DNA of 64,000 nucleotides from Hemerocallis citrina. Taxonomy: Eukaryota > Streptophyta > Magnoliopsida > Asparagales > Asphodelaceae. The notes below the pieces were generated by a model, which saw only the letters and a list, made by a program, of their open reading frames with translations, did not search any database and was not told where the DNA came from. A program made the translations under genes and the position numbers. Positions 1-11,454 of this stretch are shown piece by piece. Position 1 is the stretch's first letter, and each line of letters begins with the position of its first letter. Where the stretch lies: positions 85,074,730-85,138,729 of the forward strand of contig CM030363.1 of assembly GCA_017893485.1 (NCBI GenBank), given 5' to 3'.

Positions 1-1301
1 ATGACTATCATCCTTGACATACTTCCTGAGTTGGGAGACATGAAAGACATAATGCAATTCAGAGCCAGTGGCAACATGAGTTTATAGGCCACCTTGCCTA
101 CTCGCTCCACCACATCAAACAGACCAATGAATCTAGGGCTTAGCATGCCCCCTCCTCCAAATCGGATAACCCCTTTCCATGGTGATACCTTGAGAAATAC
201 ATGGTCACCCACTTCGAATTCCAATGGTCTCCTGTGAATGTCTACCCATTTCCTCTGCCTGTCCTGAGCTGCCTGTAGATACTTTCTGATCTGGGCCACT
301 GAATCAACAATCCTCGTGATCAATTCTGGCCCCAAAAGCTTCCTCTCACCAATGTCAGCCCAGCACACTAGTGATCTACACTTCCGACCATACAAAGCTT
401 CGTACGGAGCTGCCTTAAGATTTGCTTGGTAGCTATTGTTGTATGAAAACTCCACCAAGTGTAGATGATCTTCCCAGGATCCTCCAAACTAAAGAACACA
501 GGACCTCAACCTATCCTCCAATGTTTGAATAGTCCTCTCCGATTGTCCATCTGTCTGCGAATGGAATGCAGTACTGAATCTTAACTTACTCCCAAGACTG
601 TTCTGAAGACTCTCCCAGAATTGAGATATGAATCTAGTATCTCTGTTTGATATAATGTTGACAGGGACCCCATGTAATCTGATAATTTCTTGCATGTACT
701 TCTCTGCCAGGCTCTCTGTAGACTGACCCCCTCTGAAGAAAATAAACTGAGCACTCTTCGTCAAGCGATCCACAATCACCCAGATGGCATTGTGATCCTT
801 GGGACTTCTAGGCAAAGCACTCAAAAAATCCATAGTAATATTCTCCCACTTCCACTCTGGAATAGGAAGCGGTTGAAGAAGTCCAGCAGTCCTCTGATGT
901 TCTGCTTTCACTTGCTGACAGATCAGACACTGCGAAACAAATCTTGCAACAGTTCTCTTCATACCATGTCACCAGAAATGCAACTTCAAATCCCGATACA
1001 TCTTCATACCACCGGGATGAATAGAATACGATGAACGGTGAGCTTCTTTAAGTAACTTCTGCCTGACTTTCCCCTTCGGAACACATAGACAGGTCCCGAA
1101 GCGGAGAGATCCATCCTCATGAATCACCATATCATTCCTTGAACCAGTTTCGACGTCAGCTCGAAACTTTTGCAACTGCACATCACCAGACTGTGCTTCC
1201 TTGATTTGATCCACCAAAGACAACTGTAACTGAAGCACCATACAACTCTGCTCGGAACTAGGCAAAACCACTTCCAATTCTAACCTCCTCATAGCTTCCA
1301 C
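1..1301 (-). pseudogene. TK1 integrase, degenerate
   Basis: DDE integrase, which would join element cDNA to host DNA. Visible in order are the zinc-binding N-terminus (a His pair near 1010-1030 and CLIC near 915), a core beginning TMDFLSALP, and the region ending in SERTIQTLED. An in-frame stop separates the zinc finger from the core at about 965. The second catalytic position reads SNRD where the family has SDRD, so the Asp is replaced by Asn. Another stop follows at about 489. A region resembling the integrase C-terminal barrel continues to base 1 with at least one further frameshift. The element cannot supply active integrase. The identification is secure; the end is off the window. Confidence 0.9.
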
Positions 1302-1430
1302 ACGCTATTTCTACTCAGTAAGAACCATAGCAACAGATCTTCTGCTCAAAGCATCAGGCACCGAATTAATCTTGCCAGGATGATACTACAAACTGATGTC
1401 ATAATCCGCCATCAATTCCAATCATCGCCT

Positions 1431-1910
1431 CTACCTCATATTCAGCTCCTTCTGAGTGAACACATACTTGAAACTTTTGTGGTCAGTGAAAATCTCCACT
1501 CGGTCTCCCAGTAAGTAATGCCTCCAAAGCTTTAAGGCAAAGATCACAGCTGCAAGTTCCAAATCATGTGTAGGATAATTCTTCTCATGCGATCTCAATT
1601 GCCTAGATGCATATGCAACAACCTTGCCTCGTTGCATCAAAACAGCACCCAAACCTCTTCCTGAAGCATCACAGTGAATTACGAAACCTCCTGATCCGTC
1701 CAGTATAGTCAACACAGGTGTTGTTGTCAACCAATTCTTCAATTCAGCGAAGGCTTCATCACAGAACTCATCCCACACAAACTTTTGATCCTTCCCAGTC
1801 AACTTGGTCAACGGTTCGACAATCTTCGAGAAATCTCGAACAAACTTCCTGTAGTACCCGCTAGACCAAGAAAACTCTGAACTTCCGATACTAATTTCGG
1901 CATTGGCCAA
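1431..1910 (-). pseudogene. TK1 RNase H domain
   Basis: Ribonuclease H domain that follows RT in the gypsy polyprotein and degrades RNA in the RNA-DNA hybrid. The segment contains the classical [12 protein letters not shown] motif with its first catalytic Asp, then [20 protein letters not shown] with the Glu position, and [10 protein letters not shown] with the Asp position. It overlaps the end of the RT reading frame in a different frame, which shows a frameshift near 1810-1860. Stops follow below 1431 before integrase resumes. The domain itself looks relatively well preserved compared with its flanks. Confidence 0.88.
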
Positions 1911-2713
1911 TGCTTAACTGCAGAGATCTTACACGGATCGAAAAAAATGCCATAACCAGAAATAATATGGCCCAAGAATGACACACGATCCAGCCAAAAC
2001 TCACACTTGCTAAGCTTCCCATACAGCTGATTCTCCCTCAATGTTTGCAAAACAACCTTCAAGTACTCAGCATGCTCATCACGGTTCCGAGAATAGACGA
2101 AAATATCATCAGGGAACACCACAACAAACTTGTCCAGAAAGGAAGAGAAAACTTGATTCATCAAGCTCATGAACACAGCTGGAGCATTAGTAACTCCGAA
2201 AGGCATCACGAAGAATTCATAGTGCCCATATCTTGTACAAAAAGTAGTATTCTATACATCCTCGGCTTTCACCTTAACCTGATGATAACCAGAATGAAGA
2301 TCCAGCTTCAAAAATACAGAAGCACCTCCCAACTGATCAAATAGGTCATCAATCCTTGTCAACGGATACCGGTTCTTAACTGTGACATTATTCAGCTTAC
2401 GGTAGTCAATACACAACCTCCGACTGCCATCCTTCTTATTGACGAACAGTACCGGAGCTCCCCAAGGTGAAACACTCGGCCTGATAAAACCTCTATCCAG
2501 CAACTCCTGAATCTGCTCCTTCAACTCAGCCAACTCAACTAGAGCCATTCTGTACGGACTCTTAGAGATCGGAGTTGTACCCGACTGTACGTCAAAATTG
2601 AACGCCACTTCACAATCTGGAGGTAATCCTGGCAATTCCTCAGGAAAAACATCCAGAAAGTCTCGCACAACCAACGATGCAACATCACCATCAGCACACA
2701 CTTCTTCCATCAC
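1808..2713 (-). pseudogene. TK1 reverse transcriptase, broken in two
   Basis: Gypsy-type reverse transcriptase. The N-terminal half (2713-2252) shows [10 protein letters not shown], then the [15 protein letters not shown] and [10 protein letters not shown] blocks and [12 protein letters not shown] stop near 2252 separates it from the C-terminal half (2209-1808), which has MPFGVTNAP, the catalytic region VFPDDI (normally F/Y-x-DD) and FLGHIIS. Both catalytic aspartates of the DD pair are visible, but the reading frame is interrupted and shifts again towards RNase H. The product would have been part of the gag-pol polyprotein. Confidence 0.92.
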
Positions 2714-3110
2714 TACTGCTTTCTGACTTGCAAACTTCTCTACAAAAGCAAGCGATGTTCCACCGGTACAAAATTCAAATTCCTAATGTCCTGGCATTTG
2801 GAACACCACCTTCTTCTTACGGAAGTCAATTACAGCATGAGTGGCACCAAGCCAATCCATCCACAAGATAACATCAAAACCAGAATTGTTGAAGACAATC
2901 AGATCGGCAACAAAATCAACGTCACCAATACCCAAGGGACTCTACTCACAGATCTGAGAACACACGACAACACCTTCACCTGTAGTAATATTCCATGCTG
3001 CTGGCATAGCGCTGCCTGCCAAGTGGTGCAAGTCGACAAAGCGGGAGGAAACAAATGAATGAGTAGCACCAGAGTCAAAAAGAACATGAGCGGGATAGGA
3101 GTGAACAAGG
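2714..3110 (-). pseudogene. TK1 retropepsin-like protease region
   Basis: Aspartic protease region between gag and RT. Translating the minus strand around 3056-3079 gives the active-site motif DSGATHSF, preceded by LF, which is typical of gypsy proteases (D-S/T-G-A). The downstream sequence leads in a frame with stops to the linker before RT. The motif itself is intact but the frame is interrupted by at least one stop around 2960, so no mature protease would be made. Confidence 0.8.
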
Positions 3111-3295
3111 ATAATCTAAGTTAAGATGAGAACACAATATGTAGAAGCAAAATGTAAGAAACAGACATGAATGGAAAGATAACATGATAAAGCAACATAA
3201 TAGAATAACAAGATAGCAAGAAAGAATGAAAATAAAACCCAAATAAACAAAACTAAAGATATACCTGCCATAAGGCCCAAAGTGGTTTCAGCATC

Positions 3296-4509
3296 CTGCG
3301 TAGTCAGGTTGTAGGCCTGACCACAACCTGCAGGAAGATTACTCCTAGAAGCGGCTCACCTCTGATCAAAGATCTTCCTCTGAGGTGGGAGTGGTGGTCT
3401 GCCATAACCACGAGTGAGTGTTCCCTGCGGAGCGGAACCTCCAACTGGTGCAAGAGTTCCGGACCTTGGGCAATCACGAACCATATGGTCATTACTTCCA
3501 TACATTAGGCACTGGTGGTTAGCCAAATGGCAGTCTTGGCGCATGTGCCCAGTCTTGTGACAGTGCATATAGACAAGGTTTGACCTCTGAATAGCAGGTG
3601 GGTATGGCAATACCCTGATAGGAAGGGGCGGAACTGGCCTCCTAATAGGCCCACCTAGAAGATCTAGCAGCAACGGGGTTCAGAACAGATCGCTGAATAG
3701 CAAGCTTCCACATACTAGTCCGCTCCTGAATTCTAGCAGCATCCAGGATATCAGCATAAGAACGAAGTCACAAGGCAGCGAGGCGATCCTGAATCTCAAT
3801 ATCCAAGTCCAATAAGCAACGACGACCTCTATCTTCCTCATTCGCCACCATAGAAGTAGCAAAATGACTTAGTCGGGTGAATTCCGCAGCGTACTCGTTC
3901 AATGTCCGACTCCCCTGATTCAAGACAGTGTTTAGTTTAACGTCGGTACTTTATGAAATAACAAAGAAAAAGTATGAATAAACACTATCTAACGAACCTG
4001 AGTTAATAAGACAAACTGTCGTTCCATTTCATTCTTGGTAGCATTAGGGAAGAACTTCATGAGGAATCTCTCATGAAGATGGCCTAGTGGATGGGTCGCC
4101 CCAATCGTTCCGCTTCAGCTTGCTACCAGATGTGGCCAAGATCAACAAGTTGGATGCTCACAAATCCACACGATCCACATCCGCTATCCGTGCTGTAGTC
4201 AACAACTGCTCAGTCCTGATGCTTGGCTTCAAGCGCACCCTCAGTGCCCGAGAACTTATCTGGATGGAGCCTTATGAAATTTGCCACATTCCCAAGTTTT
4301 GGTGGCAGCAATCTGGGTGCAGGTACAACGGGTTCCCTGTTAGCAGCTTCAAAAGCCGCCCTCATCAGTTCATTATGTTCCCGCTGCATCTGCATCATCA
4401 GTTCATTGTGCTCACGCTGCATCTGCATCATCTGTGCAACAGTGGGCTCATCAGACTGATCATCCCCAGCTCGGGAAGATGAAGCACATTTTCTAGCCAT
4501 GGTCTGCAA
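3296..4509 (-). pseudogene. TK1 gag with zinc knuckles, degenerate
   Basis: Nucleocapsid/capsid (gag) region. The start is the ATG of MARKCASSS at about 4500, 0.2 kb inside the primer site. A Gln/Met-rich segment holds a duplicated MQMQREHNELM unit, then PPKLGNVANFIRLHPDKFSG, the usual entry into the gypsy capsid domain. After a frameshift near 4210 most of the capsid is unreadable. Two zinc-knuckle-like motifs occur at 3590-3460 (HCHKTGHMRQDC and CLMYGSNDHMVRDC). Each has lost one metal ligand by a Cys to Tyr type change. The family assignment is firm from position and motifs. Confidence 0.82.
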
Positions 4510-4684
4510 TAAAAATCAAATGGTTAGCGTCCAAATCATGAATTGGTTATTAATTATCTATGTGATTCCTGTATTGCACATACCTGTTGAGTCGAACTGG
4601 TAAAACTCAAATTTGATTAATATATCAGTCAAAGCCAATCCTCCATATGTTAGTCATGTTTGAATGATACATTATCCAAACCGA

Positions 4685-4697
4685 GGCTCTTATACCA
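4685..4697 (-). promoter_or_regulatory. TK1 primer binding site, tRNA-iMet type
   Basis: On the minus strand the sequence is TGGTATAAGAGCC, one mismatch from the TGGTATCAGAGC complement of the plant initiator-Met tRNA 3' end. It lies 10 nt inside the LTR edge at 4708. This fixes the element's direction and the inner LTR boundary. Confidence 0.85.
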
Positions 4698-5529
4698 CTA
4701 AAAACCTTGTCACGCCCCGCTTCCCAAAAATACGAAACACAAGCACGTGACATTGGCGCAGCAAATGACTTGCGTCATCCATAAGCTGTTCACCCATTCA
4801 ACTCAACAATAATAACAATACAAAATAATTGCGCATGCAATAATAACAACGACATGAATAATAATACTTGGAATAAAACAATATGAAATATCCAAATACA
4901 ATAATCCAACGTCTGAAAACAAATAATAATATCCGGATCAGAAGCCCAATACAATAATAAATCCAATCACAATAATAATAAGTCTTAATACAATAAGTCC
5001 ATGAAATAATTATCAACTAAAAAGCAGAAAATCTTTAGAAAGCTTGTTCCCCAATTCCAGCAGGTAATTCTCCTTCAACACCTGTAAACACTTCATCTAA
5101 AAAGAGGAGAAAAATTGTCCTTAGAGCAAGTCATGGACAGCAAGCAGAGAAGGCAAGAAACAATGGAATAACGATATAACAATGAATTCAATGGATCAAT
5201 ATGAATCAACAACATGGGACAATAGCAATAATCAATATCATGGTAATCGATGCAATGGTTATAAACATGCTTCAATATTCGATAACAAAGTACAATGGTC
5301 GATGTCAATAACACTTAGACAATATTCGATATGAATAGAAAGAATGATGTACAATATGCAATGTCGATGTTGTGTCAATTCTTAAGTCTAATAATCATTT
5401 TAATCCTAACTAATGCACGCACTACTATGTCCCATATGTTCCATACCATAGGTTTGATGCATATAATCAATTTCATTTAGACTAAGGTGGTAGATTCTAT
5501 AGATCATGTACTCGGCACGATAAAAATAA

Positions 5530-5660
5530 TGATAACAATAGTAACACGAGCCATTATAGAAATTTCTTGCATAATGACGATAACACGGGCCATTATAACA
5601 ATTTCTTGCATAATGACGATAACATGGTCCCTTATAACAATTTCTTGCACAATGAAGATA
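5530..5660. repeat. Short tandem repeat in TK1 LTR, about 36 bp x 3-4
   Basis: Consecutive units share the core TTTCTTGCATAATGACGATA followed by a CCATTATA block, repeating every 36 bp or so with a few substitutions. The array produces the repetitive open frames seen here, which are not genes. Confidence 0.75.
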
Positions 5661-7455
5661 ACAATATTTTGGGAACAAGGCCCACACTTCCAAGTACAGT
5701 CACTATATCATCAAATACTCTAGTCAATCCCTTAACCCCATCTTGTTAATTATTTTATCGATGCAACAATGCAATAAGCAATATAGAGACATTAGATGAA
5801 CAATAGTAACAACAGAGGAACAATAGGATGATAAATTTGGATAGAGTGAGGACAATAACACATTAGGATCATGAAATGCAACATATATACTTCAATTCAT
5901 ACCATACAATGATATAGGAATAATTAATTTAAGAAAAATTGGAAAACGAAATTCTGGACAGCAAGAGGTATTTGTACTAAAATTGAATTTTCCGCTGCTA
6001 CAGAAATCGAAAACTGAATCCGTCAGAACTTCTGAAAACTAGACTTTCCAACGAATCCAACACATTTTTAAATTACAAAGTCCGAGAACAGTAGCTAGGT
6101 CAAACACACCATTCTTTACAGATTACATGTTCTGACTGAAATTTGACATCAAGTTGTTATATTTTTAGAATCAGCGAAAACTCGATAATAAATTCATCAG
6201 AAGTATTTATTAGTCTAGTAAACATGTTAACTAACATTCTGAAAATTATCAGAGAATTATTTTAATATTAAATCAGCCTTTTAATAGATTGAACATGAAA
6301 ATATACAAGAATCTAAAATTCTGAAAATAAAACACATTAGTATTAACATAATCATAGCTTTTGCAATACAACTCGAAATTCAGTGATTCAAGATGTTCTG
6401 AAAACTAGAGACATAGGGATACAACTCTTATTCAGAAAGTTATTCATTTTGAGATTAAATACTGGGTTGAAAACGTCATACAATTTCCATACTTAAAGCA
6501 ACATACAGATTTTTGATATATTGGATGAAATAAGGTGATTTAAACTTGATGGGTATCAATTCCATAGTCGATAAATCTTATAGTCAGTATGATGGGTGTG
6601 ATAGCATGATAAACACAATTTTGAATACTCACATACACTATTTTAACAACAACCAAATATCAATCGATCATTCAAACACACAACATAGTAATAATTTCCA
6701 CCATAGATTAGTTGTGTAGTGAATGTATTAATAACCCTATAATGAATACTACATGAATATATGAAAGATTCAATTTTTGGAGTCAACAATGGCACGAAGT
6801 CGAGGATATTTGGGTTAGCTCGTGTAAACCCTCAATATACTCAACGAAAGATGGATAATAATATACAATACGATGAATGACTGGATCTACTTGCAAGAAT
6901 TTCAATAAAAACTTGTATTTGATACAATATTAATTCAAGAGGAAAGTGACTTGCCTTATTGACGATTAATTTAAATACCAAAGAATAACGGGATGAGAAT
7001 CCTGAAGCAACGAACACGAACCCACAAATTAATACATGCACACTACGTGTAAGAGAACAAAGCAACAACAGCAAAGCAATTGACAGCATGAGCAGTGGGC
7101 ATGGGGCGACAGCAAGGGTTGGCAGCTCAATAGCGCGGCGTCACTGGCAGACGGTGAGATGGTGGCTGACGGCAGGGATCGACTGGCGTCGATCGTTGGG
7201 GTCGGGACGGGAAACAGAAGAGGTGACGCGGGTGGTGCTTGGAAGGAGGGTGTTCAGGGTCTTTGGTCTGGGCATCGACGAGAAGGGAGGTCGGTGACTG
7301 GGGGTCGCCGGAGAGGGCTGACGACGCTGATCGCCGGAAGGTGAAGTTGGGTTTGGGCGGGAAAAGTGAGTTCGGGGAGAGAGAAACTCGAGAAAAGAGA
7401 AGATTGCGGCTAGTAATTGTTTAGGGTTTTGTTTTTAGGTTTTGTATTGAGGTTG

Positions 7456-7463
7456 TATTTATA
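7456..7463 (-). promoter_or_regulatory. TATA box of TK1 LTR
   Basis: TATAAATA on the minus strand, followed downstream by a C/T-rich leader containing AACCCTAAA-like runs, typical of plant LTR and gene promoters. It points to transcription leftward into gag. Confidence 0.6.
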
Positions 7464-7772
7464 GAATACAATTAGATTGTTGGGTTAATGGGTTAGGATC
7501 TAATAATAATGGGTTTGGGTCTAGAAATAATTGTAATTTGGTTTTGGTTGGGTTCAATAAGAGATGGGTTTGAAGGCAATATGGACCAAATAAAATAATC
7601 ACGACCCAATAATATAAAATCCATAAAATAGATAGCCCAACAAGAAGAAAAGAACGACTCATCAACAAAATTTAATGAAAATAATCAAGGAAAAATAGAA
7701 TATCATATTCAAATTTGCAAATAAAATATTACAATGAAGGGACAAAGAAAAAGAACAAAAATGGTAGTTACA

Positions 7773-8840
7773 GCAGCAAACGGCATTCGAAAGCCTCAAA
7801 GAGCACCTCACCCATCCTCCCATCTTAAGCAAGCCTAACCCTCTACCTTTACCTGGCCGCCTCCGAGCAAACCCTATGTGTTGTATTAGTAAGAAAAAAA
7901 GATCAGGTACATAAGCCGATTTACTATATAAGCAAGGTACTCCATGACGCCGAACTCCGATATTCGAAGATGATGAAGATGGCCTATACCCTAGTAACTG
8001 CCGCCCAAAAACTCAGACCCTACTTTCAAGCACATTCCATCGGGTCCTCACCGACCAGCCTCTCAAACAGGTCCTTCACAAACCTGAGAGATCGGGGATA
8101 CTAATGAAGTGGTCGATCGAGCTAAGCCAGCATGACATTACATACCACCCCAGAACCGCAATTAAGGGCCAAGCCTCAGCCAAATTCATTGTCGAAAGTA
8201 CGGCCCTCGATCCTCCCCAGTAAGGAGAGAACCCCCTACTATGGCTAGTATACGTGGATGGGTCCTCTTGCCTTGAAGGGAGCGAAGCTGGGGTGATCTT
8301 AACCGGTCCCAACGAATTCATCCTACAATACTCACTTTGCCTCGGATTTCCAGCCTCCAACAATGAGGCCGAGTATGAAGCACTAATTGCTGGTCTCCTC
8401 CTGGCAAAAAGGGCGGGAGCACGAAGAGTCGGAGTATTCAGTGACTCTCAATTAGTGGTAAACCAGATCCATGGAGAATACAAGGCAAGGGATGACCGTA
8501 TGGCCAAGTACTTGGCATATGTAAAGGAGATCATGGCCGCCTTCAAGGAGATCATGGCCACCTTCGAAGAAAACGGGCTAGCAGACTCCCTTTCTAAACT
8601 TGCCTCCTCGTCGCTTGACGGGCTCGACCGTACTGTACTGATTGAAGTTCTACTCAAACCAAGTATCGAAGAAGACGCTTTGGAGCTCATGCCTATAACC
8701 CCTCAATTCCCTGAAGATTGCTGAATGAAGTCCCTTGTCGATTTCCTCGACAAAGGAATCCTCCCTGTGGATATCAAAAATTCAAGAAGAATCCGGGTGA
8801 GAGCCGAAAGATATGTACTTATAGAAGGGGTCCTTTATAA
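7773..8840 (+). pseudogene. C pol: RNase H and archaeal-type RNase H remnants
   Basis: The first 460 bp translate in shifting frames to the RT-linked RNase H region (FESLKEHLTHPPILSKP, then a block like KMAYTLVTAAQKLRPYF), with several stops. From about 8240 an open stretch gives the second RNase H: VYVDGSS, NNEAEYEALIAG, FSDSQLVVNQIHGEYKARDDRM and ADSLSKLASSSL. That shows the four acidic positions D, E, D, D of an active aRNase H fold. The block KEIMA is duplicated and the stretch before ADSLSKL is shortened relative to element A. A stop lies at 8722-8724. The additional archaeal-type RNase H is a known hallmark of the Tat clade. Confidence 0.88.
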
Positions 8841-10002
8841 GCGCTCCTACACCCAGACTGATGGTTGACCTTACCTTCGGTGCCTTTCTTCCGAAGAGGC
8901 CGACTACGCCCTGAAGGAATTACATGAAGGGATAGGTGGTAGCCACCTCGGAGCATGGTCCCTTGCGCAGAAGGTACTCAATCATGGTTACTATTGGCCC
9001 ACTCTTCTAAGTGATGTTCAAGCTTATGTCTGCCAATGTATTCCCTGTCAAAAGAACTCTACAATCAAGCGGACCCCTTAAGCCTACCTTAGTTCCCTGT
9101 CAAGTCCCATACCATTTGCAATATGGGGAATGGATCTCCTCGGACATTTTCCTCTTGCGATTGGATAGCGGACCTTCCTAGTGGTCGCTATTGACTACTT
9201 CACAAAGTGGATAGAAGCTGAACCACTAACGACAATTACCAAGCATAGAATCCAACAGTTCTTCTGGAGTAACGTGGTCTGTCGATTCGAGATCCCTCGC
9301 ATCCTGGTCACCAATAATGGAACACAATTTGCTGGTAAAGGGTTCTAAAAGTTTTGCACCGACCTGAGTATTGAGCAGTGATTCTCTTCAGTATCACATC
9401 CTCAAACCAATGGTCTAGCTGAGAATGCCAATCGACAAATCTTGGATGGTCTCAAGAGAATGATTAATGAAGCCCCAAAGGGACAATGGGTTGAAGTACC
9501 CCCTAGTGTGCTTTAGTCCTACAGGACCACAAAGAGAATCCCCACAGGAATATCCCCATTCAACCTGACGTTCGGCACAGAAGCACTTATTCCTCTTGAA
9601 GTGGGAATACCCTCTCCTCGCCTTCTCTCGTTTGATGAAGAACAAAACTCAAATGGAATCCGAGCCAATCTTGATCTCCTCGAAGAAATCCGGGAGATGT
9701 CCCTTGTTCGAAGAAACATATATCAACAGAGGGTGGAGAAATTCTACAATAAGAGAGTTCGCCCGACCAATATCCAGGAAGGAGACTTGGTACTCCAGAA
9801 GCTAGAGATTTCAAACCCTCGAAAGAAAGGGAAACTCGCCCCAAATTGGGAAGGACCCTACAAAGTCTCACAAGTAATCTGCCCAGGAGCTAGCAGACTT
9901 GAAGACTTGGGGGGGAAGATAATACCCAGGACCTGGAATGCTGAGAACATCATGAAGTACCAGGAGAGCGCTTACACACCATCGCTTAGTAGTTATAAGT
10001 GA
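8841..10002 (+). pseudogene. C integrase, degenerate
   Basis: Integrase read through several in-frame stops (for example near 8867, 9079, 9167, 9346 and 9514). Visible are the LYKRSYTQ lead-in, a Cys pair in YVCQCIPCQKNS, WGMDLLG with the first catalytic Asp, VVAIDYFTKWIEAEPL, and SHPQTNGLAENANRQIL with the Glu. The second catalytic Asp is replaced: VTNNGTQF is found where A has ITDNGTQF. The C-terminal region (9600-10002) is open and ends RTWNAENIMKYQES before its stop, matching the end of integrase in A (RTWNADHLLKYQE). Confidence 0.9.
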
Positions 10003-10082
10003 ATATGTAATAAAGACCGACACTTAATAACGGTCACACCATGTAATAAAGGCTCGCAGTAAAGGAGCCATCTAGTTTATTC

Positions 10083-10088
10083 AATAAA
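10083..10088 (+). terminator. Sense poly(A) signal of element C
   Basis: AATAAA about 80 bp after the integrase stop, followed by a T-rich stretch. A has the same signal at the same relative place. It suggests that some sense transcripts end before the tandem array and antisense gene. Confidence 0.5.
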
Positions 10089-10204
10089 ATCAGTCTTTTA
10101 TTTTTTTCTGCAAAGTTATGTGTAACTAACAGATTCAACACTATGTGTATAAGCCCACATGGGAAATCCCTCGTGCAACATCATCTACCCAACTACAACA
10201 CTTT

Positions 10205-11150
10205 AACGGACGATTGTGGAGTCCATCCAGGACTCAAAGATCGCAAGGGCATGCTTGCTTCTGAGCAAGTATGTAGGGTGTATCTCGCCGTACATGTACC
10301 ATAGCCTGAACCAGTTCAGAGTCCACTCGTGGTTCACAGGGTCGCTCTAGCCACATGCTCCCGAGCAAGTGTGCCAGGTTTTTGGCTTTCCACTCGAGTG
10401 CTCCCAAAATTCGTCATCACCCTATTCAGAGTCCACTCACGGTTCATAGGGCCAATTTACGTACTTGTTCACGAGCAAGTACGCGGGGGCTCGGCTCGCC
10501 ATTCGAGTTCTCCTGAAACAACCTTGGATAAGTGCAGAGTCCACTTGTGCTTCATAGGGCCGCTCTAACCACATGCTCCCGATCAAGTGTGCAGGGTTTT
10601 CGGCTCGCCACTCGAGTGCTCTCAAAACTCGTCGTCACCCTGTTCAGAGTCCATTCACGGATCATAGGGCCACTTTAGCTACTTGTTCCCGATCAAGTAC
10701 GCGGGGCTCAGCTCGCGGTTTGAGTGCTTCTGAAACAACCTTGGATAAGTGCGAGCCCACTGGTGGTTCATAGGTCAGCTCTAGCCACATGCCCCCGAGC
10801 GAGTATGAGGGGTTTTCGGCTCGCCACTTGAGTGCCCCCAAAACTCATCGTCACCATATTTGGAGTCCATTCATGGTTCATAGGGCCACTTTAGCTACTT
10901 GTTCTCGAGCAAGTATTCGGGGTTCGGCTAGCCATTCGAGTGCTCCTGAAACAACCTTGGATAAGTGCGGAGTCCACTCGTGGTTCATAGAGCCACTCTT
11001 CCGAGCAAGTGTGCGGGGGCTTCGACTCGCCACTCGAGTGTTCTCAAAACTCATCGTCGCTATTGTTCGGAGTCCGCTCATGGTTCATAGAACTACTCTC
11101 CCTAAAGCAAGTACGCACAGTCGGGCTTGTCGTTCGAGCACTTCTAAAAC
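10205..11150. repeat. Tandem array in C: alternating 109-bp subunits (about 218-bp dimer)
   Basis: Eight or so consecutive units begin with a variant of GAGTCCACTCGTGGTTCATAGG. Odd units continue with CTCTAGCCACATGC and end in CTCAAAACTCRTCGTCACC. Even units continue with CTTTAGCTACTTGTTC and end in AAACAACCTTGGATAAGTG. Neighbouring units differ more than units two apart, so the true period is a dimer of about 218 bp, repeated four times. The open frames here (10329-11365) are repeat shadows. Position: between the sense poly(A) signal and the 3' end of the antisense gene. Confidence 0.85.
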
Positions 11151-11239
11151 AACCACAAAATCAGAAAGACGCAATTAACAGAAACATTGCTCAAATACTC
11201 AGGAGATCTTATTTTTTAAGAAGAATTCAGATTACGAGT

Positions 11240-11245
11240 TTTATT
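11240..11245 (-). terminator. Antisense poly(A) signal, element C accessory gene
   Basis: AATAAA on the minus strand, about 210 bp past the accessory gene stop. The stretch before it contains a GGAGCGTCCC block that is also found after the stop in element A, so the 3' untranslated region is recognisably shared. Confidence 0.5.
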
Positions 11246-11454
11246 GAGATGCAAGCTCCTACAAAAATCACAAGGATCTCCCTAACTCTTTCTAGAAAGA
11301 GGGACGCTCCTGTTGAGAGATATGTGCGGCCGACGAGTGCTATGCCGTTCTCTCGACCCCCTTGAAGAAATTTCTAGACCCGCAAGCCAAGTCGTACCAT
11401 CAAGGCGCATTGTTCTAGTGGCCCCTCCAATCGATGCCCAGCTAGACGAACCAG

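Larger units (their letters stand above)
1..7772 (-). mobile_element. TK1: Tekay-type Ty3/gypsy LTR retrotransposon, partial
   Basis: Reading the minus strand from right to left gives LTR (7772-4708), an iMet-type primer site, gag, protease, RT, RNase H and integrase. This is the Ty3/gypsy order, with integrase last. The window ends inside the integrase C-terminal region, so the expected chromodomain and the 3' LTR lie to the left of base 1. The long LTR (about 3.1 kb) and the RT/integrase type suggest the Tekay/Del chromovirus lineage; this is from memory of the lineage. Every coding domain carries stops or frameshifts, so the copy is dead. At its right edge it interrupts element C: pol sequence of C starts directly after 7772, so TK1 inserted into C. 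The TSD cannot be checked because the other end is outside. Confidence 0.9.
4708..7772 (-). repeat. TK1 5' LTR (about 3.07 kb)
   Basis: Long terminal repeat lying next to the primer site. Read on the plus strand it opens TGTCACGCCCCG at 4708. I end it at the GTTACA at 7772, because element C coding sequence starts right after and sister LTRs in the window end in TTACA or CTACA. The end therefore rests on analogy. On the minus strand a TATA box (TATAAATA, plus positions 7456-7463) lies about 310 bp from the outer end, so U3 is short and R-U5 is very long. A GC-rich block (about 7085-7400) lies just downstream of the TATA box in the direction of transcription. The rest is AT-rich without coding potential. 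Confidence 0.82.

Noticed and set aside
5093..5749. Tyr/Cys-rich and Asn-rich frames at 5.0-5.75 kb
   Set aside because: Produced by the 36-bp tandem repeat and A/T-rich LTR sequence of TK1.
10205..11150. Regularly spaced repeats considered as a CRISPR-like array
   Set aside because: Units are contiguous 109-bp tandem repeats without unique spacers, in a plant retrotransposon.
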